Positions 11,226 through 22,429 of a DNA stretch of 64,000 nucleotides are shown here, one piece after another. This DNA comes from Macrotis lagotis (Eukaryota; Chordata; Mammalia; Peramelemorphia; Peramelidae), in NCBI RefSeq assembly GCF_037893015.1, contig NC_133661.1, positions 248,864,962 to 248,928,961 on the forward strand, given 5' to 3'. The notes beneath the pieces are model-generated. The model made no database searches. It saw only the letters and a program-made list of their open reading frames with translations, and was not told where the DNA came from. The first letter of the stretch is position 1. The number at the start of each line of letters is the position of its first letter. Made by a program: the position numbers and the translations under genes.

Positions 11226-11479
11226 TATTTTCCTGACTAAGCAGTGGTATAGACCCTGTTCTTGGGGAACAAGATGGAATACACTTTGACTAAAACACAA
11301 AAGTCATATGAGTCGTGAAAGGTCATCATCCCTTTGTATCTGTTGCCAAGTCTTCTGAATATTAATTTCTTCATCTGTAAATGATGGACTGCGTGATCTT
11401 TAAGTTCCTTCTAAGGAAAGGACTTTGAATGCCAGACTAACTGATGACTTAAAGAGGTTCAGAAGATTTAACCAGGATG

Positions 11480-12165
11480 GCCTTGAGTTATGTTATATGA
11501 GGATTGTTTGAAGAAATTGGGAATATTTAGTTTGGAGAAAAGACTTAAGGAGAACATGAGACCTGTGCTCCCATATTTGAAAGGCTGCCCCATTGGAAGA
11601 GGTGGCACAGTGGATAGAGTACTGGGCCTGGAGTCAGGAAAACTCATCTTCTTGAGTTCAGATTTTGTCTTAGATACTTATTAGCTGTATGATCCTGGGT
11701 AAGTCACTGAACCCTGTTGGCCTTAGTTGCCTTACTTATAAAATGGACTGCAGGACAAACTGGCAAACTACTCCATTATCTCTGCTAAGAAAACGCCAAA
11801 TGGAGTCACAAAGAGTTGGACATGATTGAAAAGTGACAAGTCCACACCAACACACTGTAAGAACAATTGGGCTTATTCTGGTGGATTCCAGCAGGCAGAA
11901 CTGGAAGCAAGGAGGAGAAGTGGCAAAGTGACCTATTTACGCTCCATGTCAGGAAAAAACTTCCCAACAATTATAGCTCTCTAGAGGTGGAATGAGCAAC
12001 CTTGGAAGGAAGTATCTTCATGCTCCTTGGATGTCCTCAGGCATATACTCGTCAGCTGTATTGTAGGAAGGATTCCCTTCTGGGTATAGGTTGGATTAGA
12101 AGCCACTGAGGAACTTTGAAAATTTATAACTGGAAAAGTCTGTGCTTTCATAATTCTATAACTGC
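11480..12165 (+). repeat. L3/CR1-type LINE 3' part, split by a SINE
   Basis: 11490-11590 ('ttgggaatatttagtttgga') and 11860-12165 ('tcaggaaaaaacttcccaac', 'gaggtggaatgagcaacctt') are consecutive pieces of a CR1-like 3' end. They are separated by the SINE at 11594-11848. Confidence 0.65.
11594..11848 (+). repeat. Full-length SINE with RTE-like tail
   Basis: Head 'ggtggcacagtggatagagt', core 'gatcctgggtaagtcactga', tail 'gccaaatggagtcacaaaga' and 'ttggacatgattgaaaa'. It interrupts the L3/CR1 fragment and so is younger. Confidence 0.9.
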
Positions 12166-12400
12166 AAGGAATGGAGAACAGAGAAGACATTGGAGCAAAG
12201 AAGCAAGATGAACAAAGCCTTGAATTAGGACGATTTTATCACCCCTACATACAGAATAAAGGCAAGAAAGACCAAAGCAAGAAGCATAGAAGTATCTTGC
12301 AGTAATCTAGGGGCAGAGAATCAGGATCTAATGAGAGTGGTGGTCATGGGAATGGAAAACAGAGGATAAACAAGATCAATGGTCTCAAAGTTGCACCAAA
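12165..12400 (-). repeat. L2 fragment, antisense
   Basis: 'gtatcttgcagtaatctagg' and 'aatgagagtggtggtcatgg' match the antisense L2 interior pattern. Confidence 0.5.
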
Positions 12401-12439
12401 AGGATTATAGGACCATGAGAATTATAGAATCATAACTTC

Positions 12440-12655
12440 CTAGATGTTACAGGTAGCACAAGATAGATTGTCAGACCTGAGTTCAAATCCTACTTCATAT
12501 ATAAGCTATGTAACTCTGGGCAAGTCATTAAACTTCCTTGGTTCTCTGTTTCCTTATCTATGAAATGGAGATAATAATAGAACTTACCTCCTAGGATTAT
12601 TGTAAGGATCAAATGAGATAATATTTGTAAAGCACATTAAAATTCATTTAAATGC
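12440..12655 (+). repeat. MIR/Ther-type SINE
   Basis: 'gtaactctgggcaagtcatt', 'cttatctatgaaatggagat' and 'atttgtaaagcacatt' in order. Confidence 0.85.
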
Positions 12656-12659
12656 TGAT

Positions 12660-12880
12660 TATTATTGCTGTTGTTGTTTGCTCATTTTTCAGTTGTGTCC
12701 AACTCTTTGTGACCCTTTGTGAGGTTTTTCTTAGCAAAAGTACTAGAGTGGTTTGCCACTTCCTTCTCCAGCTCATTTTACAGATGAAGAAACTGAGGCC
12801 AACAGTGTTAAGTGACTTACCCAGGGTCACAAACTAGCCAGTGTCGAAGCTAGATTTGAATTCAGGATGCCTGGATGCCC
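12660..12880 (-). repeat. Full-length SINE with RTE-like tail, antisense
   Basis: 'cagttgtgtccaactctttg', 'tccagctcattttacagatg' and 'gtgacttacccagggtcaca'. Confidence 0.9.
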
Positions 12881-13151
12881 AGAAGAAAAGCATGTTTGAG
12901 GATAAAAGACAAGTCATTCAGTCTTAGAAACTTAGATACTTTAAGCTTCATTCACAATAAAGGTATGATAGCTTCAAGTAACAGTTTTGAGGACAATTTT
13001 CTTGCCCCAAATGTATTGCAGGTATCAATAGCAAATAGGTAGGGGACATATTTAGAGACTGTACTACATAGGTTTCTGGCCTTCTGCTGAGAAATAAAAC
13101 ATTCAAGTTTCTTTTCAAGGATGACAATTTTGAGCATTCCTACTTGAGAGA

Positions 13152-13650
13152 TGCAGGGGTCCAGCCTCTGTGGGGTTCTTGGAACCTGACAGGAGGGATA
13201 GAGTTGGTGAAATGAGTTGAGTCAACAAGTGGGTAAAGGCAGGAGCAGGTTGACTGACTGTCAGCTGCTTGGATTTATTTTTATGGTTTCAGAATCATGT
13301 ATGTTTCAAGCAAACAAGCAAGCTGAGATCATTTCCTTGGTTACAAGAGTGTACAATTTTCATCATCAATCATATAGTTCATATGGTTACAAGTTTTAAT
13401 CATGTGATTACAGGTTTAAGTAATAATCATATAGTTAAATGATTTTTTATCTCTATTCAGACCATGATGACCTTAACCTTTCTGTTACCATATTTATTAC
13501 TATATTGTATAATTGTTATTAATTAATTCTTTTAATGGAAAGTTTTTTTATATTTTTTGTGTAGGTAATGTTTTTCGATACACTTCCTTAACAATCTGTA
13601 GTGAGGGTCTTTATGCTTGTCCACCCATCCATTAACTCTTACAATAACCA
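13152..13650 (-). mobile_element. Probable endogenous retrovirus LTR, antisense
   Basis: The block begins TG and ends CA on the plus strand. On the minus strand it contains an AATAAA (about 13268-13273) followed by a putative R-U5 ending GGACCCCTGCA. Just outside its minus-strand start lies a purine run, CTGAAAGAAAAAT, which could be the polypurine tract. The ORF at 13741-14247 ends close upstream, as env would. The family is not recognised and a second LTR was not seen. Confidence 0.45.
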
Positions 13651-13740
13651 ATTTTTCTTTCAGGCCTTGTTGGTAGAAGCCACAGTTTCTGTGACTTTTT
13701 TATTCTTTCCCATGAAACTAAGGCTGCTGGAGTTCACATA

Positions 13741-14247
13741 TCAGTCACCTGTACTAACTATTTTCTCACCATCTTTTTCATATATTCCTGTGTATGGTAA
13801 CAGGGGCAAAACTATTAATTTCCCTGGAATTCTATCTGACCCATCTTGTATCTGTTTTCCCTGTATATATTCTGGCATCTCCTTGGAATTCCCAGTGCTG
13901 GGTTTTCCAGAGATTTCATAATGTTGAAGCCTTTTGTATGCCTCAGAGAGAGGCAGTCCTGTTAAATTTGGACAGAGTTTACAATCTGTTTTATTCAAGG
14001 AATTTTTCTGAAATCCTTCCTTTATAGTCATTCCAGTATTAGGGTGAGTAAATATTGTAATCATTAATAAACCTATAAATATTGGTATGCATGAAATCCC
14101 TATATATATTGAAGAAGGAAATGTTGTTCCATCAGGCAGTGTGACTGCCTTGAGTCTTCTTGCTGCGACTCTGTCAAACAGCTTAGAGACCCTAGCTCCC
14201 AAAAGAGAGAACTTCAGCCTTGACTTCCTTCTCCTAAGGTGAAACAA
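13741..14247 (-). CDS. Unbroken 168-codon frame, possible retroviral env leader remnant
   Basis: Function is not recognised. The frame is the longest on its strand outside simple repeats. It shows, in order, an Arg/Lys-rich N-terminal third (residues 4-33), one hydrophobic segment long enough to span a membrane (about 47-66), two N-glycosylation sequons (about 85-87 and 94-96) and a CxxC (89-92). It stops about 90 bp before a purine tract and the LTR-like block at 13152-13650. This layout suggests an envelope N-terminal fragment joined by internal deletion to a 3' LTR. That is inference: I matched no conserved surface or fusion motif. It could also be a chance frame in decayed repeat DNA. There is no CpG-rich promoter or splice context for a host gene. 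Confidence 0.35.
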   Translation of the reverse strand: MFHLRRRKSRLKFSLLGARVSKLFDRVAARRLKAVTLPDGTTFPSSIYIGISCIPIFIGLLMITIFTHPNTGMTIKEGFQKNSLNKTDCKLCPNLTGLPLSEAYKRLQHYEISGKPSTGNSKEMPEYIQGKQIQDGSDRIPGKLIVLPLLPYTGIYEKDGEKIVSTGD

Positions 14248-14343
14248 ACCATAGAAGATTTTTGAAATATAATCATTTTCTCACCACTGTTCCTTGCTAA
14301 ATGTTCTACATGCTTCTTGTCATTGACCAGCACTCATCCTCCA

Positions 14344-14395
14344 TTCATTTATTCATCCATCCATCCATCCATTCATCCATCCATCCAATCATCAA
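14344..14395. repeat. (CATC)n microsatellite
   Basis: About a dozen CATC units with interruptions, at the start of an antisense L2 copy. Confidence 0.85.
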
Positions 14396-15010
14396 TTCGT
14401 GAATATTCATTTTGCAATTCAACATGTAATGTGTAGTTGGTGCTGGGAATTTGAATAAGAATTATGGATAAGAATTGATACATGCTTTTATGGAGTTTAC
14501 AATCCAGTAGGGTGAGAAGATAAAATAATAATTAAACAATCTTAGAGGATAAGTGCAGTAGAGAGTTACAAAACCAAAGTTCTTTGTAAGGTCTGAGAAA
14601 ATCAGAGCATCTTCATGCAAGAGATGACATTTGAGTTAAAGGATGGATAAGAATTCATGAAATAAAGACAGAGAATATTTCAAATACAAAGAGCAGAATG
14701 AGTAACAAACATTTGGTTGGACTGTGGGTGAGCAATATGAGATGGCTTTGGAAAAACAGTGGTATTGGCTTTTGGGAAAACTCTGGGAAGAATTTTAATT
14801 TTAATCAATCAATAAACATTTATTAAGCACCTACTATGTGCCAGACACTATACTAAGTTCTCTGCTTTAAACAATAGTAACTATTGAAGGTATTTTGAGG
14901 GGAATAATGACCAAGTCTATATGTAAGGAAGATTCTTCTGTCTATACAGGATAGATTGAAGTGGGAAGGGAGTAGAAATGAGAGGACTTCTTTGAAAGTT
15001 ATTGTAATAA
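14396..15010 (-). repeat. L2 antisense, with a second L2 3' end inside
   Basis: 'gttggtgctgggaatttgaa', 'tggagtttacaatccagtag' and 'agagatgacatttgagttaa' read as antisense L2. A separate 3' end starts at 14803 with 'caatcaataaacatttatta'. Confidence 0.7.
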
Positions 15011-15024
15011 TTTTGGTGAGTAGT

Positions 15025-15210
15025 CATATTAATATCTAACATTTATATAATATTATATTCAGGCAATGTGCTAATGCTGCACAATTATTATCTCATTTGA
15101 TCCTCCCAACAACCCTGGGAGGTATTTCTATTATTATTATTATTATCCTCATTTTACAGGTGGGGAAACTGAGGCAAAGGGTGACTTGCCCAGAGTCCCA
15201 CAGTAATGAT
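15025..15210 (-). repeat. MIR/Ther-type SINE, antisense
   Basis: 'tatctcatttgatcctccca', '(ATT)n', 'cattttacaggtggggaaac' and 'tgacttgcccagagtcccac'. Confidence 0.85.
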
Positions 15211-15419
15211 GATTTATAAAGTGGTAGTGGTGGGAATGAAGATGAGCATTCATTTGTAAGCCTTTTCCATTCCCTATATATACACCCCACACCCCCAATC
15301 TTTTTCCCATCTATACTCACAAGACTTTTCCAGTATATACTGTTCCCTTCCAACTAGATCTCAATGTTCTAGGTCACATATTTAGCCCAAATGTTGTTTA
15401 GCAAGTTCATTCTGTCATG

Positions 15420-15925
15420 ATTGAGACTTAGCCAAGTAGTTGGGAGAGAAGGGAGAGGAGAGATGACTAACCAGAGATGAATCCAACTGGGCACTGACCA
15501 AAGCAGCAAAAGGGACAGTGTTCCAAGGTGAATGATATCACCCAGGCTTTACCCAGAATCCCTGCTTCTCACTGCACAGACAAAAGGGAGTCAGTACCAC
15601 TGATCTGGGAGGACTGATGGAGAAAGATGAATAAAGCCCTAAGCCGAAAGGGCTAATTCATGAACTGTGGGGGTTGAGTTCTCTCATTGAAGCTCCTAGA
15701 CTTCCAGGAACTAGTCGAGATAGGTGAGAAGCTGGGACTTCTTTAGGGACCCAAAAGACCCAAAAGATGGGAAAGGTCACAGAGACCTCAGGAAACCTGA
15801 TAGGAGATTCTCAAGGAATGATCACCTCTCTCACACATTCTCCCATGCAGAATTGTGTGAGATGAGGGAAATTTTCTTGACTCTGCCTAGAGATGTTGGG
15901 AACTTGAGCTGATGCTTTCTTGGGT
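15420..15925. other. Unassigned single-copy-looking block
   Basis: G/A-rich, no transposon match I recognise. A plus-strand AATAAA at about 15630 within 'gatgaataaagccctaag' could hint at a decayed LTR or a retroposed 3' end, but no ends are visible. Confidence 0.35.
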
Positions 15926-15954
15926 CATTGGCTATTTTTCTTAGCAATGCTTTG

Positions 15955-16195
15955 CAATGTCAAATCTGGCTTCAGTACTTTTCCAGTTGTGTGACAGTGA
16001 GCAAGACTTAACTTCTCTGCCTGCCTCAGTTTCCTCAATTCTAAAATGGAGATAATAATTATATAATAAATATATTAAATAATAATTATAATAATTATAG
16101 CACCTTCTTCCAGGGTTGATGTGAGAATCAACTAAGGGAATATTTGTAAAGCATAGTGTCTGGTATGCAGTAGGTGCTTAATAAGTGTTTGTTCC
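15955..16195 (+). repeat. MIR/Ther-type SINE
   Basis: 'ctgcctcagtttcctcaatt', AT-rich expansion, then 'tatgcagtaggtgcttaata'. Confidence 0.85.
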
Positions 16196-16297
16196 AACCC
16201 TGCCTGCTTCAGTTTTGTCTTATTTGAATAATTAATGCCTATGTAACAATACTCCGCTCATAGGTTTATTACAGTGTACAAAGTTATAGTTAAATTG

Positions 16298-16410
16298 CTA
16301 TTATTGTTGTTCAGTTATATTCCAGTTGTGTCTTACTCTTCATGATCTCATATGGGGTTTTCTTGGCCAAGAGTGGTTTGCCAAGTCCTTCTCCAAACAT
16401 TTAAGTATCA
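16298..16410 (-). repeat. SINE with RTE-like tail, antisense, partial
   Basis: 'gttcagttatattccagttg' and 'ggccaagagtggtttgccaa' are the antisense tail; the head is missing. Confidence 0.75.
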
Positions 16411-16448
16411 GCTATTATTACTTTGAGATGAACATAGTCCTGATTTTT

Positions 16449-16622
16449 CTTTTCTTTCTTTTCTTTTCGTTTTTTTTTTTTTTTTGCAAGGCAAACGGGG
16501 TTAAGTGGCTTGCCCAAGGCCACACAGCTAGGTAATTATTAAGTGTCTGAGGCCGGATTTGAACCCAGGTACTCCTGACTCCAGGGTTAGTGCTTTATCC
16601 ATTGCACCACCTAGCTGCCCCA
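16449..16622 (-). mobile_element. WSINE1-like SINE, antisense, with target duplication
   Basis: A long T run, then 'ggttaagtggcttgcccaag' and 'attgcaccacctagctgccc'. Flanked by 'atagtcctgattttt' at 16434-16448 and again at about 16623-16637, a clear L1-type target-site duplication. Confidence 0.93.
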
Positions 16623-16721
16623 ATAGTCCTGATTTTTTAAAACCTCTCAAACTTATAAAACAGAATGAAGGGGAAGGGAAAAATCATTTGCTTTATTTAA
16701 AAAATTATTCTCTTTATGGAA

Positions 16722-16905
16722 GGACAGTGGATAGAGTGCTGGGTGAGAAATCAGGAAGGTTTGAGTTCAAATCCTGTCTCAGATACTTACTAGCTATATA
16801 CCTAGGAAAGTAGCTTAATCTCTCTCAGCCTCAGTTTTCTCAACTGTAACATGAAGAGAGCTGAATTCGATGACCTCCAAAGTTCCTTCCAGCTCTCAAT
16901 ATAAG
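16722..16905 (+). repeat. MIR-type SINE
   Basis: 'acagtggatagagtgctggg', 'agttcaaatcctgtctcaga', 'gcctcagttttctcaactgt'. Confidence 0.8.
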
Positions 16906-17129
16906 TCCTTTAAGTTCTTGCTATAGTTCCTTTAATTCACTAGTTCTAAGTTTGACTTACAAACCTTTCTACTACTCAAAGGTAATTTTGTGTAGTATTA
17001 TGGGGTAGAGTATTTTATAGCCAGAAGAAACTGAATTCCAGTCAAGCTCTTGACCTGTCTGGGTGATGGTGAATAGCTGATTAGACCTCTCTGAACCAAA
17101 TTGGTGTTTCCTCATCTATACCTTGAATG

Positions 17130-17362
17130 GGGGTTACCTCAACCAAGCTGAGACCTGGAAAAGACCTTGTTTTAGAAAGACCAATGTCATCCATAGCATC
17201 TCAGGTCATCACCAAGTCATTTTGATTGTTGTCCTGCCATTGGGCTTTGATGACTTTGGAAGAGTGAAGAAGATGACTTTGTGTAGCTCAACCTCACTTA
17301 AATCTAATTCAGGCACAAGTCAAGACATCACCCCATGAAATCACTGGTCTTCTTTAAAAACA
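17130..17362 (+). repeat. RTE-related marsupial repeat, sense
   Basis: 'accaatgtcatccatagcat', 'ctttgatgactttggaagag', 'cacaagtcaagacatcaccc'. Same family as 59315-59510. Confidence 0.6.
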
Positions 17363-17637
17363 AAGGGGAAAAAACAAACATACCCAAAAGAACAACAACA
17401 ATGGGAAGCAAGGATACTTACACTAGTTATCTTTAAGAAGTGCTTAATTAATCCATCATCAAACACTGTTAGGAAAGTACTATATAAAACTGTAAAGTAT
17501 TATAAAATGTGACCTAATAATATGTTTCCTAAGTTTGCACTAACTGATGGAATTGTAAGGTAGGACACAGTCTATAAACTCCAAGATGGTACCTGATATC
17601 TCACTTAAATTTTGTTTTTCCTTATCACCCATTCCAA

Positions 17638-17762
17638 TATGTCATAGACCCTCTTGGGACTCTCAAAATAATGTTATTAAATGCATAAAATAATATATGT
17701 GGGATCACAAAGGAAACTAATTATTTTAAAATTTAATGATCAAAATGCTAAAAAAAAAGTGC
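17638..17762 (+). mobile_element. hAT-like MITE family B fragment
   Basis: 'gtcatagaccctcttgggac' and 'ttaaatgcataaaataatat' match the family interior. Confidence 0.6.
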
Positions 17763-18112
17763 TTTACCTAATGTGCTTTGGTAAATAAATGTATGACAGA
17801 AGCAAGCTGAATAATAGTGAAAAGCCAGTTTATAATTCAAATTTTGTCTCTGAATAATCTGGTTGTTTCTATATGGTATCTTTATCTCAACACTTTCCGA
17901 GCTATTATGTGAAAAGTCAGTCACCAAGTACTTAAGTGCTTACAGTGTGCCAAGTCTTGTGAAATGGATGAGGAAGGAAGTAGACTATAGATGAACCACC
18001 TTGCTGGGATGATATAGGGAAAGTCTGAGTAGGCTCTGACAATGTTGAGGTCGAAGAAGCAAAGTAGCAGAAAGAAGTGAAAGGAAAGGGAATAGAATAA
18101 TTAGAATAATTC

Positions 18113-18230
18113 AATTCAACAAGACTTTTTAGGCAACTATTATACATGGTTTGGAGTTCTGAGAATACAGAGAAGAAAAGTTACTCAGTCCCTAGCCTCA
18201 AGGAACTCAAAATGAAATTGGGAAATGAAA
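18113..18230 (-). repeat. L2 3' end, antisense
   Basis: 'cccttagcctcaaggaact'-like order with 'gagaatacagagaagaaaag'; truncated. Confidence 0.55.
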
Positions 18231-18284
18231 AACTAAGTGTACAAATCAAATCCAGACCTTTAAAAACTACCAAAAGTCCTTTAA

Positions 18285-18680
18285 GACCTCCACTTCACTT
18301 TCCCAGGCCTATCTTTTCTTCAGGTTAAAGACTTCTAGTTCTCCCAACCATCTCCTAAGGCATGAAGTAGAGATGCTTCACCATCCTGGATGCTTTCTAT
18401 GGCTGCTCTCCAGTTATTCTGAGTCTTCCTAGATTCCTGAAAACAGCAACCTGATGTGGTCAGACCAGGAAGGATAAGTGAGGTTCTCACTTCTCTCATT
18501 ATGAATATCCAATATTCAGAGAAATAAGATGAGGATAGTGAAGGATCTGAAGACTATATGATATAAAGATCATAGAACTGGGATTATTTAGCCTGGAGAA
18601 GAGAAGATTTAGAGGGAACATGCCAGCTGTTCTCAAGTATTTAAAGATCTATCACATGGGAAAATTGATTCTTATTCATT
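18285..18680. repeat. Two L3/CR1-type pieces in opposite orientation
   Basis: 18285-18480 is antisense ('ccaaccatctcctaaggcat', 'gcttcaccatcctggatgct'). 18560-18680 is sense ('tatttagcctggagaagaga'). Confidence 0.6.
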
Positions 18681-18831
18681 AGTCACAGAATAGAAATTGC
18701 AGCAAAATTGAGAATTTATATAAGGTATAATTAATAATGAGATTGTTTTGAAATAAGATAGGCTACTTCAGGGGTGCTACCCTTTGCCCCTTATTTGAGA
18801 CCAACAGAAATCTAGATTGCCATTTGTTTTT

Positions 18832-18951
18832 GGCAAAGTAATGGGGTTAAGTGACTTGCTCAAGGTCACACAGCCAGATAATTATTAAGTGCCTCAAGTT
18901 CTCCTGACTCCAGGGCCAGTGCTCTATCCACTGCACCACCCAGCTGCCCAA
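18832..18951 (-). repeat. SINE, antisense
   Basis: 'ggttaagtgacttgctcaag' through 'ctatccactgcaccacccag'. Confidence 0.9.
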
Positions 18952-19049
18952 GGATTGCCCCTTTTTTAAAAAAAAGAATTGATTCCTGTCTAATCCAGAT
19001 TGGATGTTTTGCGGTTCCATCCAATCCTAAAATTCTGTTATTTGCTCCC

Positions 19050-19160
19050 GTTAGACTGTAAGTTCTTCAAGGTCAGACACTATCTTTTGTCTTTCTATCT
19101 CTTATGCTTAGCAAAGTACCTAACAAATAGACAGCCTTTAATAAATATTAATTGACTTAC
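19050..19160 (+). repeat. L2 3' end
   Basis: 'ttagactgtaagttcttcaa', 'agcaaagtacctaacaaata', 'taataaatattaattgactt'. Confidence 0.8.
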
Positions 19161-19204
19161 TTACTGACCTGCACTCACCCATTTCTTTGCCTTCATGGAT
19201 GCCC

Positions 19205-19430
19205 TTGAGAAAGCAGCATGGATTAACAATGAAAGATCTCCAGACTGAGACAGGATATTGGATTCATATACCACTTTGGATGCTTATTAGCTGTGGGACC
19301 ATAAGCAAATCACTTAACATCTCAGAGTCTCTATTTTCTCCTCTATAAAGTGGGAATAATAAGAGCACCTATCTTATTAGAGTTCTTTGAGAGTCATGAA
19401 GTCTTCAAAACACTGTTAATCTTAAAATGT
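19205..19430 (+). repeat. MIR-type SINE
   Basis: 'cttattagctgtgggaccat' and 'cctctataaagtgggaataa'. Confidence 0.8.
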
Positions 19431-19469
19431 CATTTGAATTCTTACCCATCTCTAATTAATATAAGATCT

Positions 19470-19692
19470 TAGAGATCCTTGTTTTGTGTCATGGATTCCT
19501 TTGTGAAGACTATAGACCCATTCTCAGAATAAACTATTTAAATGTATGAAATAATAATAATAATAATAATTATGGAGTATTACAAAGGAAACCCATTAAG
19601 CTGCAAAATAGTAATAAAGATATTACTGAAAACCAAATTCACAGACCCTTGGAAATTTCCCTTGGGACTTATGGTTAAGAGTCCCTGAAGAA
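19470..19692 (+). mobile_element. hAT-like MITE family B
   Basis: 'gtgtcatggattcctttgtg', an AAT expansion in the middle, then 'ttatggttaagagtccctga', the inverted end. Confidence 0.65.
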
Positions 19693-19694
19693 CT

Positions 19695-19900
19695 TTAGAA
19701 ACCATCTAGCTCAATTTGCTCATTTTGTAACAAGGAAACTGAGACCCCAGGAATGTCAAATGAAGGACTTTGTAAAAGCATTATATATGAACATCTCTTA
19801 TGATTATCATTGTCTAAGGTCTTAGGGAGTATACATATCTGGAACCAGGCCTCAAACTCAGGTCCTCTACTGTCAAATCCTCTATTCTTGTATCTAAATC
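19695..19900 (-). repeat. MIR, antisense
   Basis: 'ctcattttgtaacaaggaaa' and 'ctcaaactcaggtcctctac'. Confidence 0.65.
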
Positions 19901-19999
19901 AAGACAACTTCCTCCCCATATTCCTCTTGGATCTCCCCATCTATTGTTGTTGAACCATCTGCTGAGCCTTCAATGAAAAACAGAACATTCTTAAAATTC

Positions 20000-21120
20000 C
20001 AGTAAAAAGTCACAGAATTCCAAAATCCTTATTATGCAAATCTAGTTTAATAAGACTGTGCATTATGTCTTTATTAAAATAAAAGCAACAAGAAAGTCAG
20101 GAAAGAGAACAATAATATCCCTCCACCCTGTGAGCCATGATTTGGGATGTGAGGTGTGCCTGAATAGCTCAAAGTCAGTGTGAAAAATGACAAGATTAGA
20201 AACCTTTGCATTGGAGACTTGGATAAAGGTAAGACCTTTAAAGGAGCCAAGGTTCAGATTCTTCTCGATAGCCAAAGCAGTAGCTATAATCAAGGCACTT
20301 TCAACTGGTAAGCAATTGGCAAAACTCAATCCAGGTGGCTGCAATGTCAAACTAAGCCTGTGGTCACCTTTACAGGTAGAAAAGAAAAAAATTCATGCAA
20401 TCAGCAGTTATTCTTCAGGGTTCCCTGTGAGCAGAAAAGGGTTTTGTCAGTCAAAGGATTAAAGATTTACAAGGAGATTAATCTTTGCCAGAAAGACTTG
20501 TAGAATAACCCAGTGGGGAGGGAGTTCTACCAGTCAACCGTTATATGATACATAGATGTATTAGGGGAAAATTTCACCCCGACTTCCTCACCTCTTAGTT
20601 TAGTTATAACAGCCTATGGCATGGATTAGCTATGTGATCTTGGGCAACTTAACATCTGTAAGAGAGGAAACCTGTAAATATTAGAGATAGTGCTGTAAAA
20701 TGCAGAGATTGATAGACAGTTTCCTCATTCATGAGTTCCTTATGTCAGTGAAATGCCAGGTCCAATCTTTAGCTGTCATTCACCTCCCTACAGAATTGTC
20801 CTTGGTCAAAGGGATCATGGATGAGCCTAACAGTTCCCATCTTATCTGTTTGGTGTTATCAAGACAATATTGTAAGAAAACGCGTATTGGAGTCCTTGTT
20901 ATATTGGTATCAATAATACACAAGATAGGAAGAAGAAAGAAAACCTTCCACACAGCCACCTTTTGTCTCTACCAATTTGCTTCCACACTTAATGATCTGT
21001 AAATTTGTCTGCACCCCATCTCCTCAGTCAATACTATTTAGATACAACCAGTGCAAGTCTTATCTTGACTCTACTTGACCTTTTCTCAGTTTGGTAGAGC
21101 TCTATAGAGTTTATGTTCCA
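20000..21120. other. Unassigned 1.1-kb block
   Basis: No clear transposon apart from a weak MIR-like piece at 20600-20690. A 95-codon minus-strand frame (20063-20350) is followed on that strand by AATAAA within 'ttttaataaagacataatgc'. That resembles a retroposed or decayed 3' end, but no protein family is recognised. Confidence 0.35.
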
Positions 21121-21137
21121 TTAAATAGCCTTGGAGG

Positions 21138-21500
21138 GGGCGGCTAGGTGGTGCAGTGGATAAAGCACTATCCCTGGAGTCAGGAGTACCTGGGTTCAAA
21201 TCTGGTCTCAGACACTTGACAATTACCTAGCTGTGTGGCCTTGGGCAAGCCACTTAACCCCGTTTGCCTTGCAAAAACCTAAAAAAAAAAAAATTAAATT
21301 GACTCCTAAAAAAAAAAACCCCAAAAAACCCCAAACAAACAAAAAAAGGGGTGGCTAGATGGTGCAGTGAATAGAGCACCGGCCTTGGAGTCAGGAGTAT
21401 TTGGGTTCAAATCCGACCTCAGACACTTAATAATTACCTAGCCGTATGGTCTTGGGCAAACCACTTAAACCCATTGCCTTGAAAAATCTAAAAAAAAAAA
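21138..21500 (+). mobile_element. Two tandem WSINE1-like SINEs inside one target duplication
   Basis: Two full-length copies (about 21138-21293 and 21348-21500), same orientation, are separated by an A-rich linker. The pair is bracketed by 'gccttggag' at about 21128-21137 and again at about 21502-21510. This suggests the second copy inserted into the A-tail of the first, or that a dimer was retroposed. Confidence 0.9.
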
Positions 21501-21589
21501 TGCCTTGGAGAATCCAAGATATCCATGTCATTATGGCTCATAAAAATAAACAAATATCAAATAGTTATAAATATAGGTTGTGATTATAC

Positions 21590-21985
21590 AGTCAGGTCAC
21601 TAGGTGATATAGTTGATAGCATGCTGGACATGAAGTCATGAAAACCTGGGTTCAAATCTCACCTCTAACTAACATTTACTAGCTGTTTATTTGCATAATA
21701 CCATAGAGACCTCAGTAGGACTTAAGATTTTGAAATTCTGTGACTTTTCTGGAATTTGAGAATGTTTTGATTTTCAGTAAAAACTCACCAGATGGTTTAC
21801 TTACTAGCTGTAAGATTATAGATACCTTTTAAGTTTCTGAGCCTCCAGTTCCTCCTTTGTAAAACAAAGGTAATGAGTACCTCTGCCCAAAGACTTGTAG
21901 AGAAACTAAAATGAGATAAAATAAAGTGCTTTGGAAACTTTAACAAGTTCTATATAAAATGGCAGATCATCATCATCATCATTTA
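21590..21985 (+). repeat. MIR-type fragments ending in (CAT)n
   Basis: 21590-21700 carries 'aaaacctgggttcaaatctc'. 21795-21985 carries 'gagcctccagttcctccttt' and a terminal CAT repeat. Confidence 0.7.
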
Positions 21986-22156
21986 ACAGAATCATTTTTT
22001 AATAGCACAAGTATAACATAACTTATGCATCTAAATAAGAGCTTTCCTTCATAGTAGTCCCTTTAGGAAAACTTAAAGGACATAGAAATGGAAGGATCCT
22101 CAGAGATTGTCCAGTATAGCCAATAAGCATTTATTATGATTAATTAAGTAATTTTG

Positions 22157-22410
22157 ATATGGGCAGCTAATTGGCACAGTGGGTTCTACTGAACCTGCAG
22201 TTAGGAAGACCCATCTTCCTGAGTTCAAATCTGAGCTCAGATGTTTACTAGTTGTTGATCCTGGGTAAGTCACTTAACCCTGTTTGCCTCAGTTTCCTCC
22301 TCTATAAAATGAGTGGGAGAAGAAAATGGCAAACCACTCCAGTATTTTTGCCAAATAAAGTCCAAATTGGGTCAGAAAGAGTCAGACATGACTGAAATGA
22401 TTGAATAACA
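22157..22410 (+). repeat. Full-length SINE with RTE-like tail
   Basis: 'gggcagctaattggcacagt', 'gatcctgggtaagtcactta', 'tggcaaaccactccagtatt', 'gagtcagacatgactgaaat'. Confidence 0.9.
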
Positions 22411-22429
22411 AACTGTGCTACAATAAAAG

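Noticed and set aside
14344..14395. CRISPR-like short repeats
   Set aside because: A simple CATC microsatellite without spacers in a vertebrate genome.
21138..21500. Possible tandem tRNA genes
   Set aside because: The tRNA-like heads belong to SINEs with A-tails and target duplications, and show no cloverleaf integrity.
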